Positions 6,402-6,989 of a stretch of 6,989 nt of DNA are shown piece after piece. This DNA comes from Clostridiales bacterium. GTDB lineage: Bacteria; Bacillota; Clostridia; Oscillospirales; QAMX01. The stretch is taken from contig JAEERN010000157.1 of NCBI GenBank assembly GCA_016285815.1, positions 1 through 6,989 on the forward strand, in the 5' to 3' direction. The translations under genes were made by a program, and so were the position numbers. The notes below the pieces were generated by a model. The model was given only the letters and a program-made list of their open reading frames with translations, did not search any database and was not told where the DNA came from. The stretch's first letter is position 1, and each line of letters starts with the position of its first letter.

Positions 6402-6421
6402 GCGCGGGAAAAAAGAGAAAG

Positions 6422-6456
6422 GCCGCTCCGGCATCCGTGCCGGGGCGGCTTTTTTT
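6422..6456. terminator. Strong bidirectional intrinsic terminator
   Basis: GCCGCTCCGGCA (6422-6433) pairs with TGCCGGGGCGGC (6438-6449) through 12 bp, one of them a G-U wobble, with a TCCG loop and seven T after it (6450-6456). It lies 20 bp after the stop of the propeller/toroid gene and should end the glnN-rsmE transcript. On the minus strand the same hairpin is followed by a T-rich stretch (6420-6409, TTTCTCTTTTTT), so it can also end the converging DUF378 transcript. Confidence 0.92.
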
Positions 6457-6477
6457 GCGCGGGGAACGGGCCGGCGG

Positions 6478-6681
6478 TCATTCGTGGCGGTCCATCTTTC
6501 GGAAGATCAGGGTGACGCACCAGAGACCGGCCAGCCCGACCAGCGCGAAGATGATGCGCGAAACGACGCTCATCTCGCCGAAGATCGCGCTGACCAGGTT
6601 GAACTTGAAGATGCCGACCAGGCCCCAGTTGACGGCGCCGACGACGACCAGGGACAGCGCGATGCGGTCAAATACGGTCAA
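6478..6681 (-). CDS. DUF378 small membrane protein (YuzA-like)
   Basis: A 67-residue integral membrane protein. Residues 7-27 (IALSLVVVGAVNWGLVGIF and flanks) and 40-60 (SRIIFALVGLAGLWCVTLIF and flanks) form two hydrophobic helices joined by a short loop, with a charged tail RKMDRHE. The NWGLVG motif in the first helix (18-23) and the overall length are typical of the DUF378 family. This family is widespread in Firmicutes and proteobacteria and has no known function. The start is a TTG at 6681-6679; no ATG or GTG is in frame nearby, and MTVFDRIA matches the usual N-terminus. GGAAGGGA (6698-6691) is a good Shine-Dalgarno 9 bp upstream, but it is buried in a long hairpin. The gene follows the gmhA-like gene on the same strand after 80 bp and converges on the propeller/toroid gene, sharing its terminator. 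Confidence 0.9.
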   Translation of the reverse strand: MTVFDRIALSLVVVGAVNWGLVGIFKFNLVSAIFGEMSVVSRIIFALVGLAGLWCVTLIFRKMDRHE

Positions 6682-6739
6682 AAAATCAGATCCCTTCCAG
6701 TGGTTTCGTTCACCAGTATGCCCGGAAGGGATCCGATCT
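6680..6739 (-). promoter_or_regulatory. Hairpin between gmhA-like and DUF378 genes: terminator or translational switch
   Basis: Read on the minus strand, ATCGGATCCCTTCC (6737-6724) pairs with GGAAGGGATCTGAT (6698-6685) through 14 bp, with one G-U wobble and a 25-nt loop, followed by six T (6685-6680). On the plus strand the wobble becomes an A-C mismatch, so the fold fits minus-strand RNA better. It has the shape of an intrinsic terminator for the gmhA-like transcript. Unusually, its 3' arm contains the DUF378 Shine-Dalgarno and its T-run contains the first two bases of the TTG start codon. The loop holds a small possible inner stem (TGGT and ACCA). No clear promoter was found between the hairpin and the DUF378 start. 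I do not recognise a named riboswitch class. Confidence 0.65.
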
Positions 6740-6761
6740 ATTCTTTTTTCTTATTTTTTTC

Positions 6762-6989
6762 TTATTTCGCGAAAAACTCCGCTTCGACGAGCGCGCAGAT
6801 CAGGTGGTACTGGGCGATATGGTACTCCTGGACCTCCGGCGTCCAGTCGGACGGGGCGCGCAGGGCAAAGTCGAAGCTTTCCCCCATCCTGCCCCCGCGG
6901 GAGCCGGTAAGCGCCACGGTGGTCATGCCGAGCCGCCTGGCGGCCAGTCCGGCCGCGCGGACGTTCCGGGCGTTGCCCGACGTGGAGAT
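6762..6989 (-). CDS. gmhA: SIS-domain sugar-phosphate isomerase, GmhA-like, C-terminal 75 residues (5' end outside window)
   Basis: The frame is open to the window edge, so the gene starts beyond 6989; the last 75 residues and a TAA stop at 6764-6762 are present. The fragment opens with ISTSGNARNV, the SIS-domain phosphate-binding loop, then AARRLGMTTVALTGSRGG (16-33), typical of the GmhA/DiaA branch. The C-terminal helix reads TPEVQEYHIAQYHLICALVE (50-69); Q54 and H62 are eight residues apart, as are the active-site Gln and His in E. coli GmhA. GmhA isomerises sedoheptulose 7-phosphate to D-glycero-D-manno-heptose 7-phosphate in the cytoplasm, the first step of heptose synthesis for surface glycans. 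The N-terminal half, including the other catalytic residue, is not visible, so a different SIS isomerase or a DiaA-like protein is possible. The stop is followed by an A-rich stretch with two TAAGAAAAAA copies, then the hairpin before the DUF378 gene. Confidence 0.82.
   Translation of the reverse strand: MSTSGNARNVRAAGLAARRLGMTTVALTGSRGGRMGESFDFALRAPSDWTPEVQEYHIAQYHLICALVEAEFFAK

Noticed and set aside
4782..6434. 550-residue open frame on the minus strand, opposite the propeller/toroid gene
   Set aside because: It is a shadow frame of GC-rich coding DNA: the opposite strand has a good RBS, recognisable motifs and a terminator right after its stop, while this frame shows no domain and would run through that terminator.
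6681..6763. Known riboswitch or mini-ykkC-like motif in the gmhA/DUF378 gap
   Set aside because: The loop contains ACGA within a short GGT/ACC stem, but only one such hairpin is present, the stem is too short, and the downstream gene is not a typical guanidine gene, so no named class was assigned.

Overview
The window looks like chromosomal DNA from a GC-rich Gram-positive anaerobe, most plausibly a gut-type member of the Clostridia (Firmicutes/Bacillota). The evidence is a type III glutamine synthetase, a pilin-like surface protein ending in an LPXTG-type sortase signal (VPQTG), strong AGGAG-type ribosome sites, and clear intrinsic terminators in otherwise very GC-rich DNA. The species cannot be read from the sequence.

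Layout. (1) Positions 1-941: the 3' end of a threonine synthase gene (thrC), followed 5 bp later by a complete metallophosphoesterase gene. (2) Positions 943-1833: the C-terminal part of an isopeptide-bonded, sortase-anchored surface protein. It has lost its signal peptide and upstream domains and sits directly behind the phosphoesterase gene, so it looks like a 5'-truncated remnant. (3) Positions 1834-1975: a terminator hairpin whose tip carries the -35 box of a strong promoter reading into glnN. (4) Positions 1976-6401: glnN (type III glutamine synthetase), rsmE (16S rRNA methyltransferase, overlapping glnN by ATGA) and a 521-residue protein of unknown function that joins two propeller-like repeats to a helical-toroid-like region. 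These are probably one transcription unit, ended by a strong hairpin at 6422-6456. (5) Positions 6478-6989, minus strand: a small DUF378 membrane protein and, upstream of it, the 3' end of a gmhA-like SIS-domain sugar-phosphate isomerase gene. Between the two lies a long hairpin that contains the DUF378 ribosome binding site, with the TTG start codon in its U-tract.

How the genes relate. The glnN promoter should drive nitrogen assimilation (glutamine synthesis), ribosome modification (rsmE) and the unknown propeller/toroid protein together; the shared function, if any, is not obvious. No mobile element, CRISPR array, tRNA or rRNA was seen. No complete new system is evident. The items most worth a second look are the propeller/toroid protein, the hairpin controlling the DUF378 gene, the promoter inside the terminator before glnN, and the truncated pilin-like gene.
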